Assembly (NCBI GenBank): GCA_002709565.1
Contig: PAPY01000021.1
Span: 62,001-126,000, forward strand
Length of the DNA: 64,000 nucleotides
Reading direction: 5' to 3'
Source of the DNA: Legionellales bacterium
Lineage (GTDB): Bacteria; Pseudomonadota; Gammaproteobacteria; UBA1113
The translations under genes and the position numbers were made by a program. The notes beneath the pieces were generated by a model, which saw only the letters and a list, made by a program, of their open reading frames with translations, searched no databases and was not told the DNA's origin. Shown here piece after piece: positions 26,709 through 39,116 of this stretch. Each line of letters starts with the position of its first letter. Position 1 is the first letter of the stretch.

Positions 26709-27107
26709 GTGGCGAGCGAGACGACAAACATCTTAAAGCATACGGCTAACCGACTCTTGTTGGTCCAACTTCTATTCGTTTTTGCCATATCTACCATCTC
26801 TTTGTTAGCTTGGGGTGGCCACGTTTGCATCTCCGTCTTCATTGGCGGTTCAATTTGCTTGCTTGGCAACTGGGTATTTGCCTGTAAAGCACTAGCAACC
26901 ACTGGCGCCAGTGCTGCCAAAGACATCATGAAAGGCTTCTATCGTGGCGAATTCCGCAAAATCATCCTGACGCTTGCCTTAATGATTATCATATTCAAGT
27001 ACACCCCGTTTGGTGGGGCAGCGATGTTATTTGCGTATATTGCGACCCAGTTAAGTTTTTGGGTAGCTCCATTTTTAACCAATCAGCCAGCAGCGAGGCA
27101 TGCATAA
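26709..27107 (+). CDS. atpI: ATP synthase protein I
   Basis: A 132-residue small membrane protein that opens F-type ATP synthase operons and helps c-ring assembly or cation handling. Four hydrophobic helices are visible (LLLVQLLFVFAISTISLLAWG, ISVFIGGSICLLGNWVFA, IILTLALMIIIF, AMLFAYIATQLSFWV). It starts with GTG and its TAA is directly followed by the atpB ATG. Confidence 0.88.
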   Translation: MASETTNILKHTANRLLLVQLLFVFAISTISLLAWGGHVCISVFIGGSICLLGNWVFACKALATTGASAAKDIMKGFYRGEFRKIILTLALMIIIFKYTPFGGAAMLFAYIATQLSFWVAPFLTNQPAARHA

Positions 27108-27902
<795 letters not shown>

Positions 27903-27914
27903 TTACAAACCTGA

Positions 27915-28244
<330 letters not shown>

Positions 28245-28267
28245 GCGCATAGAACGAGGACTTAATT

Positions 28268-28747
28268 GTGGGTTTTAATATTACACTAATCGGCCAGATG
28301 ATAACTTTCATCCTCTTCGTGGCAATCACCATGAAGTACGTATGGCCGCACATTATCCAGGCGTTACAAGAACGCCAGGATACCATTGCAGAGGGCTTGG
28401 CTGCAGCGGAGCGTGGTAATCATGAGTTGGAATTAGCCCAACATAAGTCCACCTCCATGCTGCGAGAAGCCAAAATCAAAGCGGCAGAAATCATCGACCA
28501 AGCCAACAAACGCGCAGCCCAAATCATCGAACAAGCCAAAGATGATGGGCGCGTTGAAGGTGAGCGTATGCTTGAGATGGCCCGTAGCGATATCGCTCAG
28601 GAACAAGAAGCGGCGCGTGAGCAATTACGCCAAGAAGTGGCGGGAATTGCAGTAGCAGGCGCGGAACGTATCCTAGGTCAGCAAATCGACCAGGCAGCTA
28701 ACAATAGCATGATCGAACAATTGATCACCGAGGTGAGCAGTGATTGA
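28268..28747 (+). CDS. atpF: ATP synthase F0 subunit b
   Basis: Peripheral stalk subunit of 159 residues: one N-terminal TM helix ([21 protein letters not shown]) followed by the long amphipathic coiled coil rich in Ala, Glu, Lys and Arg. It starts at GTG (28268), and its stop overlaps the GTG start of atpH. Confidence 0.96.
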   Translation: MGFNITLIGQMITFILFVAITMKYVWPHIIQALQERQDTIAEGLAAAERGNHELELAQHKSTSMLREAKIKAAEIIDQANKRAAQIIEQAKDDGRVEGERMLEMARSDIAQEQEAAREQLRQEVAGIAVAGAERILGQQIDQAANNSMIEQLITEVSSD

Positions 28748-29297
28748 TAGTGAAGTAGTAGCCCGGCCCTATGCCAAGGCTCTGTTTGAGCTGGCAGTTG
28801 AACGGCAAAAAGTCTCTGACTGGAGCACGTTATTGCAACTTGCTGCAGCCATTGCCCAGGATGCTCGGGTTATTGAGTTACTCAAAAATCCTCGGGTGGA
28901 TGACGACGCTATTGCTGATTTGATTGTTGATATATGTGAATTACAACACGATGAAACGGGCGAAAGCTTCATTCGTCTGTTAGCCAGTAACAAGCGCTTG
29001 CTGTATTTACCAACAATTGCCCAATTGTATGAAGTACGACGTGCTAATTACGAACAAACCCTCGATGTGGATGTGACGGCGGCAGCGCCATTAACCGAAG
29101 AGCAACAGCAACGGCTCGCAACATCCCTCGAACAACGTTTTCAACGCAAAGTGGCATTAGCCACTGCTATCGATCCCAACTTGTTAGGTGGTGCAGTCGT
29201 TCGCGCCGGTGATACGGTCTTCGACGGCTCTGCCCGCGGCAAGTTACTCCGTTTAGTTAATCATTTGAATCTGAAGGAAGGCACATGGCAACAATAA
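28740..29297 (+). CDS. atpH: ATP synthase F1 subunit delta
   Basis: Joins the peripheral stalk to the top of F1. 185 residues with the family start [15 protein letters not shown] and end [25 protein letters not shown]. It begins at GTG inside the end of atpF and overlaps the start of atpA by 13 bases. Confidence 0.96.
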   Translation: MIDSEVVARPYAKALFELAVERQKVSDWSTLLQLAAAIAQDARVIELLKNPRVDDDAIADLIVDICELQHDETGESFIRLLASNKRLLYLPTIAQLYEVRRANYEQTLDVDVTAAAPLTEEQQQRLATSLEQRFQRKVALATAIDPNLLGGAVVRAGDTVFDGSARGKLLRLVNHLNLKEGTWQQ

Positions 29298-30829
29298 GTC
29301 CTGCAGAAATTACTGAAGTCTTAAAAGAGAAAATCAAATCCTTTGAAGCGGTCTCAGAAGCCCGTAACGAAGGTACTATTGTTAGCATCAAAGACGCTAT
29401 CTTACGCATTCACGGGTTGGCAGATGTGCAATCCGGTGAAATGATTGAAGTAGGTAGCGGTTTGTATGCGCTAGCATTGAACTTAGAGCGCGACTCTGTG
29501 GGTGCGGTAGTCTTAGGTGACTACAAGCAACTCAAAGAAGGCCAAACAGTTCGCTGTACAGGGCGTATGTTAGAAACCCCTGTTGGTGAATCACTCCTTG
29601 GCCGCGTTGTGGATGCCCTAGGTAACCCTATTGATGGCAAAGGCCCTATTGAAGCTGAAGCTTATTCGCCAATTGAGAAAGTCGCCCCTGGCGTTATTGC
29701 GCGTAAGCCGGTGAGCCAGCCGTTACATACCGGTCTTAAATCCATTGATGCGTTAGTGCCAATCGGTCGAGGTCAGCGGGAGTTGATCATCGGTGACCGC
29801 CAAACCGGTAAAACTGCCATTGCCATTGATGCCATCATCAACCAAAAAGGCACAGGCGTTAAATGTATTTACGTGGCTATCGGCCAAAAAGCGTCTTCGG
29901 TTGCCGCCGTTGTGCGTAAGCTCGAAGAACACGGCGCGATGGAATACACCACTATCGTTGCAGCCAATGCCTCCGATGCCGCAGCGATGCAATTTATCTC
30001 GCCTTATGTCGGTTGTACCATGGGTGAATACTATCGGGACAAAGGTGAAGATGCCTTAATCATTTATGACGATTTGACCAAACAAGCTTGGGCTTATCGG
30101 CAAGTATCACTGTTATTACGTCGTCCACCGGGTCGTGAAGCCTATCCTGGTGACGTCTTCTATCTCCACTCACGTTTGCTCGAGCGTGCGGCTCGCGTGA
30201 ATGAAGAATACGTTGAGAAGATGACTAACGGCGCGGTGAAAGGCAAAACCGGCTCATTAACGGCCTTGCCAGTGATTGAAACCCAAGCCAGTGACGTATC
30301 GGCGTTCGTACCAACGAATGTGATCTCGATTACTGACGGTCAGATTTATCTAGAGTCTGATTTATTTAACTCTGGTTTCCGCCCTGCTATCAATGCAGGT
30401 TTGTCGGTCTCCCGTGTGGGTGGTGCAGCACAAACTAAAATCATCAAAAAACTCGGTGGTGGTATTCGTATCGCCCAGGCGCAATTCCGTGAATTAGAAG
30501 CATTCCAACAGTTTGCTTCTGATTTGGATGAGCCGACCCGTAAACAATTAGAGCGTGGTCAGCGGGTGATGGAAGCCTTGAAACAAAAGCAATACTCACC
30601 AATGTCTGTGGCAGAGATGGCCTTGGTCTTGTTCAGTGCTGAGAAGGGTTACCTTGATAATGTGCCACTGAATCGTGTGGTGGACTTTGAGCAAGCGCTG
30701 TTGGATACCTTCCGTGCTGAGCACAGTGAATTGATGGCCAAGATCAACCAAACTTGTGTCCTTGATGACGAAACTAGCGATGCCTTCACGCAATTGCTTG
30801 AAGCATTCAAAGAAACTCAAACGTGGTAA
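29285..30829 (+). CDS. atpA: ATP synthase F1 subunit alpha
   Basis: Regulatory nucleotide-binding subunit of F1. 514 residues, with Walker [16 protein letters not shown], the family pattern [22 protein letters not shown], and the N-terminal beta-barrel. Standard length and order. Confidence 0.98.
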   Translation: MATISPAEITEVLKEKIKSFEAVSEARNEGTIVSIKDAILRIHGLADVQSGEMIEVGSGLYALALNLERDSVGAVVLGDYKQLKEGQTVRCTGRMLETPVGESLLGRVVDALGNPIDGKGPIEAEAYSPIEKVAPGVIARKPVSQPLHTGLKSIDALVPIGRGQRELIIGDRQTGKTAIAIDAIINQKGTGVKCIYVAIGQKASSVAAVVRKLEEHGAMEYTTIVAANASDAAAMQFISPYVGCTMGEYYRDKGEDALIIYDDLTKQAWAYRQVSLLLRRPPGREAYPGDVFYLHSRLLERAARVNEEYVEKMTNGAVKGKTGSLTALPVIETQASDVSAFVPTNVISITDGQIYLESDLFNSGFRPAINAGLSVSRVGGAAQTKIIKKLGGGIRIAQAQFRELEAFQQFASDLDEPTRKQLERGQRVMEALKQKQYSPMSVAEMALVLFSAEKGYLDNVPLNRVVDFEQALLDTFRAEHSELMAKINQTCVLDDETSDAFTQLLEAFKETQTW

Positions 30830-30835
30830 GGTACT

Positions 30836-33095
<2,260 letters not shown>

Positions 33096-33104
33096 GACAT
33101 GAGC

Positions 33105-33521
33105 ATGGCATATACCGTCAAAGTCGACATCGTTAGTGCGGAGAAAGAAATTTACTCCGGCAGTGCTGAAATGATTTTTGCGACCGGGGTTTTGGGTGAG
33201 ATGTGTATCATGCCTGGGCACCTGCAATTACTGACGTTCCTAAAGCCTGGCGAAGTTCGTCTTCGGGTTGGGGAAGATAAAGACGAGGTATTTTATATCT
33301 CTGGCGGTATTCTTGAAGTGCAACCCTTGCAAGTGACAGTATTAGCGGATGCAGCAGAGCGGGCAGCGGACCTAGACGAAGCCCAAGCTGAAGAAGCCAT
33401 GCGCCGTGCCCAACAAGCCCTGAGCGACAAGCAAGCGGATATCGATTATGCCACGGCTCTGTCTGACTTGGCCCAAGCAGCAGCGCAATTGCGCGCGATT
33501 CGTAAAATACGCGAGCAATAG
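33105..33521 (+). CDS. atpC: ATP synthase F1 subunit epsilon
   Basis: Inhibitory and coupling subunit, 138 residues: N-terminal beta sandwich (VDIVSAEKEIYSGSAEMIFATGVLGEMCIMPGHLQLL) and C-terminal helical hairpin. An ATG at 33099 is also in frame; AGGA seven bases before the ATG at 33105 is the better fit. Last gene of the operon, followed by a strong terminator. Confidence 0.96.
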   Translation: MAYTVKVDIVSAEKEIYSGSAEMIFATGVLGEMCIMPGHLQLLTFLKPGEVRLRVGEDKDEVFYISGGILEVQPLQVTVLADAAERAADLDEAQAEEAMRRAQQALSDKQADIDYATALSDLAQAAAQLRAIRKIREQ

Positions 33522-33540
33522 ACGGCTTGTCCCTTTTTGT

Positions 33541-33566
33541 AGGCCCCAACTGGGGCCTTCTTTGTT
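33541..33566 (+). terminator. terminator of the atp operon
   Basis: Perfect 8-bp stem AGGCCCCA / TGGGGCCT with a 2-nt loop, followed by TCTTTGTT, 20 bp after the atpC stop. Confidence 0.8.
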
Positions 33567-33639
33567 AATCGATTGAAAAATAATGATTTTTTGACTAGTG
33601 AGTCGCTGAATCCACAATATTTGCCTTTATTCTAATCCA

Positions 33640-33698
33640 TTACATAACTTGTGTTACATATTGCTATTACATATAATATGTAATAGCAATATGTAACA
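33640..33698. promoter_or_regulatory. 47-bp perfect palindrome built of ATATGTAA half-sites
   Basis: From 33652 to 33698 every base pairs with its partner around the central A at 33675 (23-bp arms). Inside, the half-site TTACATAT occurs at 33654 and 33667 and its inverse ATATGTAA at 33676 and 33689; a further TTACATAA lies at 33640. Half-sites are 13-14 bp apart. The element ends 18 bp before the ATPase start codon, so it covers the promoter or leader. The most likely role is autoregulatory binding by the wHTH of the ATPase; extrusion as a cruciform is also possible. Confidence 0.75.
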
Positions 33699-33716
33699 TA
33701 AAGAGTGTAATGACCG

Positions 33717-34862
33717 ATGCCAGACTATTTCCCCACCAAACTTGCCTTAGGAACACAGTTTTGTAACCGTACCGATGAAAAAGCGACATTACATGACAAC
33801 ATTAAGTTATGCCGCCATACAGTGTTGGTTGCGCCCCGCCGCTATGGTAAATCGAGCCTGGTTTTTAAGGTTGTCAGTGAGGCGGGTTTACCCCTTGCTT
33901 CTATCGATTTATTTCTGGCGAATGATGACGCGGCAGTGACAAAACGGATGTTGGCTGGTGTTGCTCAGGCTATTAGCGCGATTATGCCTATTGAGCAAAA
34001 GGTCTTAGTGAAGTTGCAGCAGGTATTTGGTAACTTTCGGGTATCGTTAACAGCAAGCGGCTTTAGCCTAGATGCGTCGATGGATGCTGCGAGTTTTGAT
34101 CCCATCGACCAAGTCTTTAGTGCATTAAAAGGCCTTGATAAACTGGCTAAACAACAACAGCAAAAAGTTATCGTCTTTATCGATGAGTTTCAAGATATCC
34201 GCGAAGCAGGTAACAGCAAGTCACTGCAAGGGGCAATTCGTCATGTGGCCCAGGAGACTGAAAATATTGTCTTTATATTCTCCGGCAGCAATCGACACCT
34301 ACTCACTGAATTATTTGATGACAGTACAATGCCGCTATATATGCTGTATGATATGTTGTATCTCGATCGTATTGCCTCAAAGGACTACTTACCCCATTTA
34401 CAAAAGCTAGCTAAAAAAACCTGGAATAAGCCTTTACCTGATATCGTGTTCAATAAAATTATGGCACTAACAGAACTACATTCATATTATGTGAATCTGC
34501 TTTGCCACGAGCTTTGGAAGTTGAAGCAGTTACCTAGTCTTGATGATGTGTTTGCCAGTTGGCAGCGCTGTTATGACGTTCAGGAGGATAGGCTCGTCGC
34601 TGAGCTTGAAAAGCTGACGGTAAAACAACGCATCGTTTTACAAGCATTGGCCACTGATGCAACCACAGAACCTATGGGTCAACAGTTCGTGGCTGTGACA
34701 AAGTCATCTGCTTCAACAATCAACCAAACACTTAAGGCGCTGATACAGAAGGATATGGCGCACAGAGTAAAGCGTGAAGATTCAGCAGTGCCTCAATTAG
34801 CCGAAGGACAATACCGCGTTCTTGATCCCCTCTTAGCCTTCGCCTTGAGAAAATACGCCTGA
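33717..34862 (+). CDS. stand-alone AAA ATPase (ATPase_2-like) with C-terminal wHTH
   Basis: A 381-residue STAND/ATPase_2-type protein. Walker A is in APRRYGKSSLVFKV (near residues 41-55), Walker B in KVIVFIDEFQDI, sensor-1 in FIFSGSNRHLL. A lid region with ALTELHSYYVNLLCHELW follows, and then a winged helix (TVKQRIVLQALATD ... SSASTINQTLKALIQKDMAHR) ending with YRVLDPLLAFALRKYA, the usual end of the family. It is homologous along its length to the ATPase at 42531 and has the same kind of palindromic promoter. It sits alone between atpC and hipBA, in a probable insertion site. Function of the family is unknown. Confidence 0.85.
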   Translation: MPDYFPTKLALGTQFCNRTDEKATLHDNIKLCRHTVLVAPRRYGKSSLVFKVVSEAGLPLASIDLFLANDDAAVTKRMLAGVAQAISAIMPIEQKVLVKLQQVFGNFRVSLTASGFSLDASMDAASFDPIDQVFSALKGLDKLAKQQQQKVIVFIDEFQDIREAGNSKSLQGAIRHVAQETENIVFIFSGSNRHLLTELFDDSTMPLYMLYDMLYLDRIASKDYLPHLQKLAKKTWNKPLPDIVFNKIMALTELHSYYVNLLCHELWKLKQLPSLDDVFASWQRCYDVQEDRLVAELEKLTVKQRIVLQALATDATTEPMGQQFVAVTKSSASTINQTLKALIQKDMAHRVKREDSAVPQLAEGQYRVLDPLLAFALRKYA

Positions 34863-34989
34863 GCGTAGCTAGTCTGTTTTTTTTAATAATCATCCTGTTA
34901 ACAGTAGCTGGTTCTTTGGGCGTGGACATCCCTACACGCTTAACTATACTCAAAAGATAAACCACTGAATAATGATAATAGGTGTCGAC

Positions 34990-35349
34990 ATGTTAAGAAA
35001 AAATTATATCGACATACTCATCGGCCTGATAGCCACATTCGCTATCAGTTCGGCAGCTGCTAGTCCCATAGCAAATGACGATCAAGCACTGACATCTGAA
35101 AATAAACCAGTAAGAATACCAGTACTTGAAAATGATAAAGATGCTGATCAGGTAACTGAAGTAACTCGTCCCAATAAAGGCGAGGCAAGAATTATAGGGA
35201 AAGACGTGCGTTATAACCCAAGAGGAGCCGATGATTTTTTGGTAACGGGTCATTCAAGGTTAGATAGCTTTACTTATACTGTTACCAATAACAGTGGCGA
35301 AACTGATGTGGCAGTTGTTACTGTGACAATTACAGGCACAGATGATTAG
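34990..35349 (+). CDS. secreted single cadherin-like (Big_9-type) domain protein
   Basis: About 119 residues: a signal peptide (IDILIGLIATFAISSAAAS) then one beta-sandwich domain of the VCBS/cadherin-like type, seen from ANDDQALTSENKPVRIPVLENDKDAD, the DDFLVTGHSRLDSFTYTVTN block and the end VAVVTVTITGTDD. Such domains usually occur in long tandem arrays in adhesins; a single exported copy is unusual. The frame opens at 34972; the ATG at 34990 gives the compact signal peptide. Calcium binding by the Asp-rich edges is likely from family knowledge. Confidence 0.65.
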   Translation: MLRKNYIDILIGLIATFAISSAAASPIANDDQALTSENKPVRIPVLENDKDADQVTEVTRPNKGEARIIGKDVRYNPRGADDFLVTGHSRLDSFTYTVTNNSGETDVAVVTVTITGTDD

Positions 35350-35391
35350 CAGGAATAGACTAATACGTTTAGCAGATCGGGTGTTAGCACA

Positions 35392-36702
35392 CTATCCCTT
35401 GCAGCGTCCTTGGACTTTCTTCATACCCTCAAAAATACTTGTGGATATTTCCTCAGGAAACTCTTTCGGTAATTGGTGAGTAACAGAGTTTATGACAGAA
35501 TCCATATTGTCAAAAACATTATCGATAATAGCCTGCATTTGTTTCGCAGTGAAACCACAACGCTGGGCTGTGGTTTCCCAGTGTCGACGCTGGATATTCT
35601 TCCAATGGTAGTGTGTGTTTTTGCCTTTAACGGCCATTGCCATTTTTAAATCTTGCCATTCTATCTGGCGTTTGTCTGCAATTGGGTAAGCGGATAAAAC
35701 ATCATAGACAGGTGTTAGCCGATAGCGACCGTTAGCTTCTAAGAAAATACTGAAGTTCTTACCATGCCCATCTATTGCACCTAAGACCCAAAACAAAAAT
35801 ACAGTCTTCATGAATTGATAACGATCGGCTTCAGCATTAGCGGAGTATTGTAATAATGCCATGATTTCGGCAATACCGGGCCCTCCGTCAGACTGGTATT
35901 TTAGTGATAGCCCAAGTGCTTGGCATAGGTCTTCTTGGGGTAGGCGCAAGAGCCAGGTTTTGTCACTTGTCCATTTGCGGTCAAAGCGTTCAACGACAAG
36001 AGTTTTGACCGCATCGAACGAAATAATATTGGCCTGATTAACTGGGAGGCCATAAGCGCTTAGGATCTGCAGACATAACCACTCATTCTCTATACTGTCA
36101 CTTAAGTCGATTCCGGCATGTTCTATTCTGCCAATAGGTAATTTGATAATGTGGCTAGTGGGTGTTGTTTCATGGGGTAGGTGCCAGCGACCGTTGTAGT
36201 GCAAAAGAGCTGTTTTTTCTTGTGCACCTGCAATTGAGATCCGAAAGTCAGAGTTTTTTTGCATGCCTAAGGGAGCTGTCTGGTAATGTTTCAGTAGTTG
36301 GGCAATCTCATGATCGTTAATAGTATCAGCTTGGATGGTATTAATGGTATCAGTTAATGGTTCAGGTAACAGTTGCAAAGCGCCAATGCAGTCGCGGCCA
36401 ATACTCGAGAGCAAATCAAAACACTTATCGGTTTGTAATTGAAAACGTGCTTGGATACGTTTGCGAATAATGTCATTGTCCGGGAGCAAGTTATTAAAAT
36501 AGTTGTAGACGGCCTCGGACTTGCAAGTTTTTTCTTGCAATGGAATAGAAAGGCTAATGGGACGGGCGTCCTCTCTTGTTAGCCAGTCCTTATCGTAGGT
36601 AAAGTGATAGAGGTTCGCGCGAGTATAGCTTAGCGTACCAACCAAAATACTATTGAAGTAAACATAGAGCTCAGTATTGCGGCGAGATGCAGCCATTACC
36701 AT
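35392..36702 (-). CDS. hipA: HipA-family serine/threonine kinase toxin
   Basis: Toxin half of a type II toxin-antitoxin system; E. coli HipA phosphorylates glutamyl-tRNA synthetase and causes growth arrest. 436 residues, full length: N-terminal couple-HipA domain (LYVYFNSILVGTLSYT, ARPISLSIPL), the phosphorylatable loop SIAGAQEKTALL, the hinge VERFDRKW, the catalytic loop GAIDGHGKNFSIF and the metal-binding YDVLSAYP. All catalytic residues are kept, so it should be active. It overlaps the hipB stop by seven bases. An ATG two codons downstream is an equally possible start. Confidence 0.93.
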   Translation of the reverse strand: MVMAASRRNTELYVYFNSILVGTLSYTRANLYHFTYDKDWLTREDARPISLSIPLQEKTCKSEAVYNYFNNLLPDNDIIRKRIQARFQLQTDKCFDLLSSIGRDCIGALQLLPEPLTDTINTIQADTINDHEIAQLLKHYQTAPLGMQKNSDFRISIAGAQEKTALLHYNGRWHLPHETTPTSHIIKLPIGRIEHAGIDLSDSIENEWLCLQILSAYGLPVNQANIISFDAVKTLVVERFDRKWTSDKTWLLRLPQEDLCQALGLSLKYQSDGGPGIAEIMALLQYSANAEADRYQFMKTVFLFWVLGAIDGHGKNFSIFLEANGRYRLTPVYDVLSAYPIADKRQIEWQDLKMAMAVKGKNTHYHWKNIQRRHWETTAQRCGFTAKQMQAIIDNVFDNMDSVINSVTHQLPKEFPEEISTSIFEGMKKVQGRCKG

Positions 36703-36941
36703 TCATCCTCGGTCATTTCTTTGTGTTCACGGGGACGGATAAATAGCTCCAGATCAAGGGAGGCAAGTACGCGGTACAGTGTTTCGAGCTGGGTACCCGG
36801 AGCGCCGTTCTCGATGCTGGAAATAGTTGATTGTTGGATCCCAAATGGCTCCCCTACTTCGGCTTGGCTTAAGCCCTTCTGTTGGCGGGCGCGTTTTAGG
36901 GTTACCCCCAGTAGTTTTGGTGAATTAGCAAGAAATTCCAT
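36696..36941 (-). CDS. hipB: HipB antitoxin
   Basis: An 81-residue XRE-type DNA-binding antitoxin that neutralises HipA and represses the operon. The HTH is RARQQKGLSQAEVGEPFGIQQSTISSIENGAPGTQLETLYRVLASLDLEL. GAGG lies seven bases upstream of the ATG. The three perfect or near-perfect operators directly upstream (36963-37034) are its evident targets. Confidence 0.93.
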   Translation of the reverse strand: MEFLANSPKLLGVTLKRARQQKGLSQAEVGEPFGIQQSTISSIENGAPGTQLETLYRVLASLDLELFIRPREHKEMTEDEW

Positions 36942-36962
36942 CAGTAAACCTCGATCTTTATT

Positions 36963-37034
36963 TATAGCTGTACAGCTATATTTTGCAATTATAGCCGTAC
37001 AGCTATAAATGTCAAATATAGCTGTACAGCTATA
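36963..37034. promoter_or_regulatory. three hipBA operators with exact 27-bp period
   Basis: The 18-bp palindrome TATAGCTGTACAGCTATA occurs at 36963-36980 and 37017-37034; the middle copy at 36990-37007 differs at one base (GCCG for GCTG). Starts are 27 bp apart. The array lies 21 bp upstream of the hipB start and is the likely HipB-binding region, as in E. coli hipBA, which has four operators. Confidence 0.8.
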
Positions 37035-37153
37035 GCCTGCGGTGAAAATCCCACAAAAGCATTTAAAATTCCTTAATGTTCTCTTAAGCCTCTTCCTAGA
37101 GAATACGCCTGTCTATTTTTATGACAGATCAAAATAACCCAGGAGATGTCCCA

Positions 37154-37573
37154 ATGATCAAAAATATCCTTAAAATCAGTACGTTAACTTCTTTGGCAGC
37201 AATCACCGCGGTATCTGTAGCCCAAGCACGAGAGCCCCACAGTCATGCCTATAAAGCAAATATTACGACTAGCTCACCGATTGAGTTGAAACTCAATATC
37301 CTTATTTGTTCCCATGTTCCTGGTGAGGCTGAGACCTGTAAATCAGAAACAAAAACCCTAAGCGTGGATGATGGATTAAGCTACCAACTTAAAGCCTATG
37401 ACAGATTATCAATTGTGCGTGCGGTAGGTGATGATGAGACTTATGGTCATGTTCACCGGGTATGGAATCCTGCCAGCGAGTCTTGTGAGGCTAATGGTGA
37501 TGGGCCTTATCAACAAATCCTTAACTTGAGTCCTGACACTCAAACTGGATTAGTGACCTGCGAGGTTAAGTAA
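37154..37573 (+). CDS. secreted hypothetical protein
   Basis: A 139-residue exported protein. The frame opens at 37121, but AGGAG at 37141 selects the ATG at 37154, which starts a Sec signal peptide (ILKISTLTSLAAITAVSVAQA). The mature domain has four cysteines (LICSHVPG, ETCKSET, ESCEANG, LVTCEVK) that probably form two disulphides, and a strand-rich pattern. No family recognised. It ends just before the glmU promoter. Confidence 0.65.
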   Translation: MIKNILKISTLTSLAAITAVSVAQAREPHSHAYKANITTSSPIELKLNILICSHVPGEAETCKSETKTLSVDDGLSYQLKAYDRLSIVRAVGDDETYGHVHRVWNPASESCEANGDGPYQQILNLSPDTQTGLVTCEVK

Positions 37574-37583
37574 TCAGGGTATA

Positions 37584-37611
37584 CTGACATTATCCCCGTA
37601 TATGGTATAGT
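37584..37611 (+). promoter_or_regulatory. sigma70 promoter upstream of glmU
   Basis: CTGACA (37584-37589), 16-bp spacer, TATAGT (37606-37611) with an extended TGG just before it. This is the only convincing promoter upstream of glmU, and it lies before the terminator-like hairpin at 37690, which implies a leader RNA of about 130 nt. Confidence 0.65.
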
Positions 37612-37640
37612 ACCGCTGAGGACTCAAGGTGAGGTCAAAT

Positions 37641-37667
37641 ATGAACCAAATCTTGTGTGACTTGTAG
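37641..37667 (+). CDS. possible leader peptide of glmU
   Basis: AAGGTGAGG followed by ATG and eight codons (MNQILCDL) then TAG lies between the promoter and the double hairpin. Its position fits a leader peptide, but the peptide is not enriched for any obvious regulatory residue, so it may be chance. Confidence 0.25.
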   Translation: MNQILCDL

Positions 37668-37670
37668 TGT

Positions 37671-37716
37671 TGAGGGCTTTGCCCTCATTAAAGGGCCTCG
37701 TTTGAGGCCCTTTTTT
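37671..37716 (+). terminator. hairpin pair with terminator in the glmU leader
   Basis: Stem 1 is TGAGGGC-TTT-GCCCTCA (37671-37687). Stem 2 is AAAGGGCCTC-GTTT-GAGGCCCTTT (37690-37713) with a 10-bp stem and a run of T to 37716, a strong intrinsic terminator. GCCCT of stem 1 (37681-37685) can instead pair with AGGGC of stem 2 (37692-37696), an alternative that breaks both. The glmU start is only 24-36 bp further on, too close for a separate promoter, so attenuation is plausible. It could also simply end the preceding gene. Confidence 0.7.
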
Positions 37717-37739
37717 ATGTGGGGAAGTAAAACGAACCT

Positions 37740-39116
37740 ATGGAAAGCCAAATGAATGTGGACATCATTATCCTTGGTGCTGGCAAAGGCAAGCGAATGA
37801 ATTCTGATTTGCCTAAGGTGCTGCATCTTGTGGGCGGTCAAACCATACTGGAACACGACGTTGCTGCCGTCCAGGGGCTGAATCCCAACTCTATCAATGT
37901 CATCTATGGTCATAATGGTGTACAAGTTTGTGAACGCCTGAGCCACTTGCCGGTGAATTGGGTCGAGCAAAAACAACAGTTAGGCACTGGTCATGCGGTT
38001 AGCCAAGCATTGCCGAATTTGAGCGATGATAATCTAGCCCTCATCCTATTAGGTGATGTTCCTCTTATCACCAAAGAAACCTTACAGTCGTTATTGGATG
38101 TTACTCCTGCGGGTGGCGTGGGTTTATTAACCGCTGAGGTAGATGATCCGACGGGTCTTGGTCGTATTCTGCGGGACGACAACGGCAATGTTACGGGAAT
38201 TATTGAACATGCCGACGCCAGTGATGCCCAACGGCAAATCAATGAAATCAATACCGGCATCATGGCTGCACCCGTGAAGCTCCTCAAACAATGGCTCAGC
38301 CAAGTTGACAACAACAATGCCCAGGGCGAATACTATTTAACTGATGTGCCAGCCATTGCCATCAAAGCCGGCCACCCTGTCACGTCTGCCCTGGCAACAT
38401 GCCCCACTGAAGTATTAGGCATTAATGATCGTCAGCAATTAGCGCGCCTGGAGCGTTATTATCAGCAACGAGAAGTGACGAAACTACTCTTGAATGGCGC
38501 CAGTGTACGGGATCCCGCGCGCGTAGATATCCGCGGGCCGGTGATCTGTGGCAGAGATGTTTCAATTGATATTAATTGCATATTGGCTAACGTTGAGATT
38601 GGTAATAATGTGACAATCGGCGCCAATTGTATTTTGCGTAACGTCAAGGTCGCCGACAACGTTACTATTAAGGATAACTCGTTACTCGAAGATGCCATTC
38701 TTGGTGAAGGCGCTGAGGTAGGGCCTTTTGCCCGCTTACGTCCTGGGGCTGAGTTACTGGACAATGCCAAAGTCGGCAACTTTGTCGAAGTGAAGAAATC
38801 CACTATTGGAGAAGGCAGCAAAGTCAGTCATTTAACCTATATTGGTGACGCCACCATAGGCAAACACGTCAATGTGGGTGCCGGCACGATTACCTGTAAT
38901 TATGATGGTGTTAACAAATACCCGACGGTCATTGAAGATGATGCTTTTATCGGTTCCGGTGTGCAACTCGTTGCCCCAGTCACCATTAAACATGGCGCGA
39001 CGATTGGTGCCGGTTCTGTTATTACCAAAGAAGCCCCTGCCGATACCTTAAGTGTGGCCCGGGGTAAACAAATGGCGGTTCCTGGTTGGGAGCGTCCCGT
39101 GAAGGAGAAAAAATAA
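37740..39116 (+). CDS. glmU: bifunctional N-acetylglucosamine-1-phosphate uridyltransferase / glucosamine-1-phosphate acetyltransferase
   Basis: Makes UDP-GlcNAc, precursor of peptidoglycan and lipid A. 458 residues. The N-terminal uridyltransferase has [18 protein letters not shown] and QQLGTGHAV; the C-terminal acetyltransferase is a left-handed beta-helix with hexapeptide repeats ([33 protein letters not shown]). Start may be 37740 or the ATG at 37752 ([11 protein letters not shown]), which has GGAAA upstream and matches relatives better. Its stop overlaps the glmS start. Confidence 0.98.
   Translation: MESQMNVDIIILGAGKGKRMNSDLPKVLHLVGGQTILEHDVAAVQGLNPNSINVIYGHNGVQVCERLSHLPVNWVEQKQQLGTGHAVSQALPNLSDDNLALILLGDVPLITKETLQSLLDVTPAGGVGLLTAEVDDPTGLGRILRDDNGNVTGIIEHADASDAQRQINEINTGIMAAPVKLLKQWLSQVDNNNAQGEYYLTDVPAIAIKAGHPVTSALATCPTEVLGINDRQQLARLERYYQQREVTKLLLNGASVRDPARVDIRGPVICGRDVSIDINCILANVEIGNNVTIGANCILRNVKVADNVTIKDNSLLEDAILGEGAEVGPFARLRPGAELLDNAKVGNFVEVKKSTIGEGSKVSHLTYIGDATIGKHVNVGAGTITCNYDGVNKYPTVIEDDAFIGSGVQLVAPVTIKHGATIGAGSVITKEAPADTLSVARGKQMAVPGWERPVKEKK

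Noticed and set aside
39060-39116. glmS ribozyme upstream of glmS
   Set aside because: glmS starts within the stop codon of glmU, leaving no room for the ribozyme.
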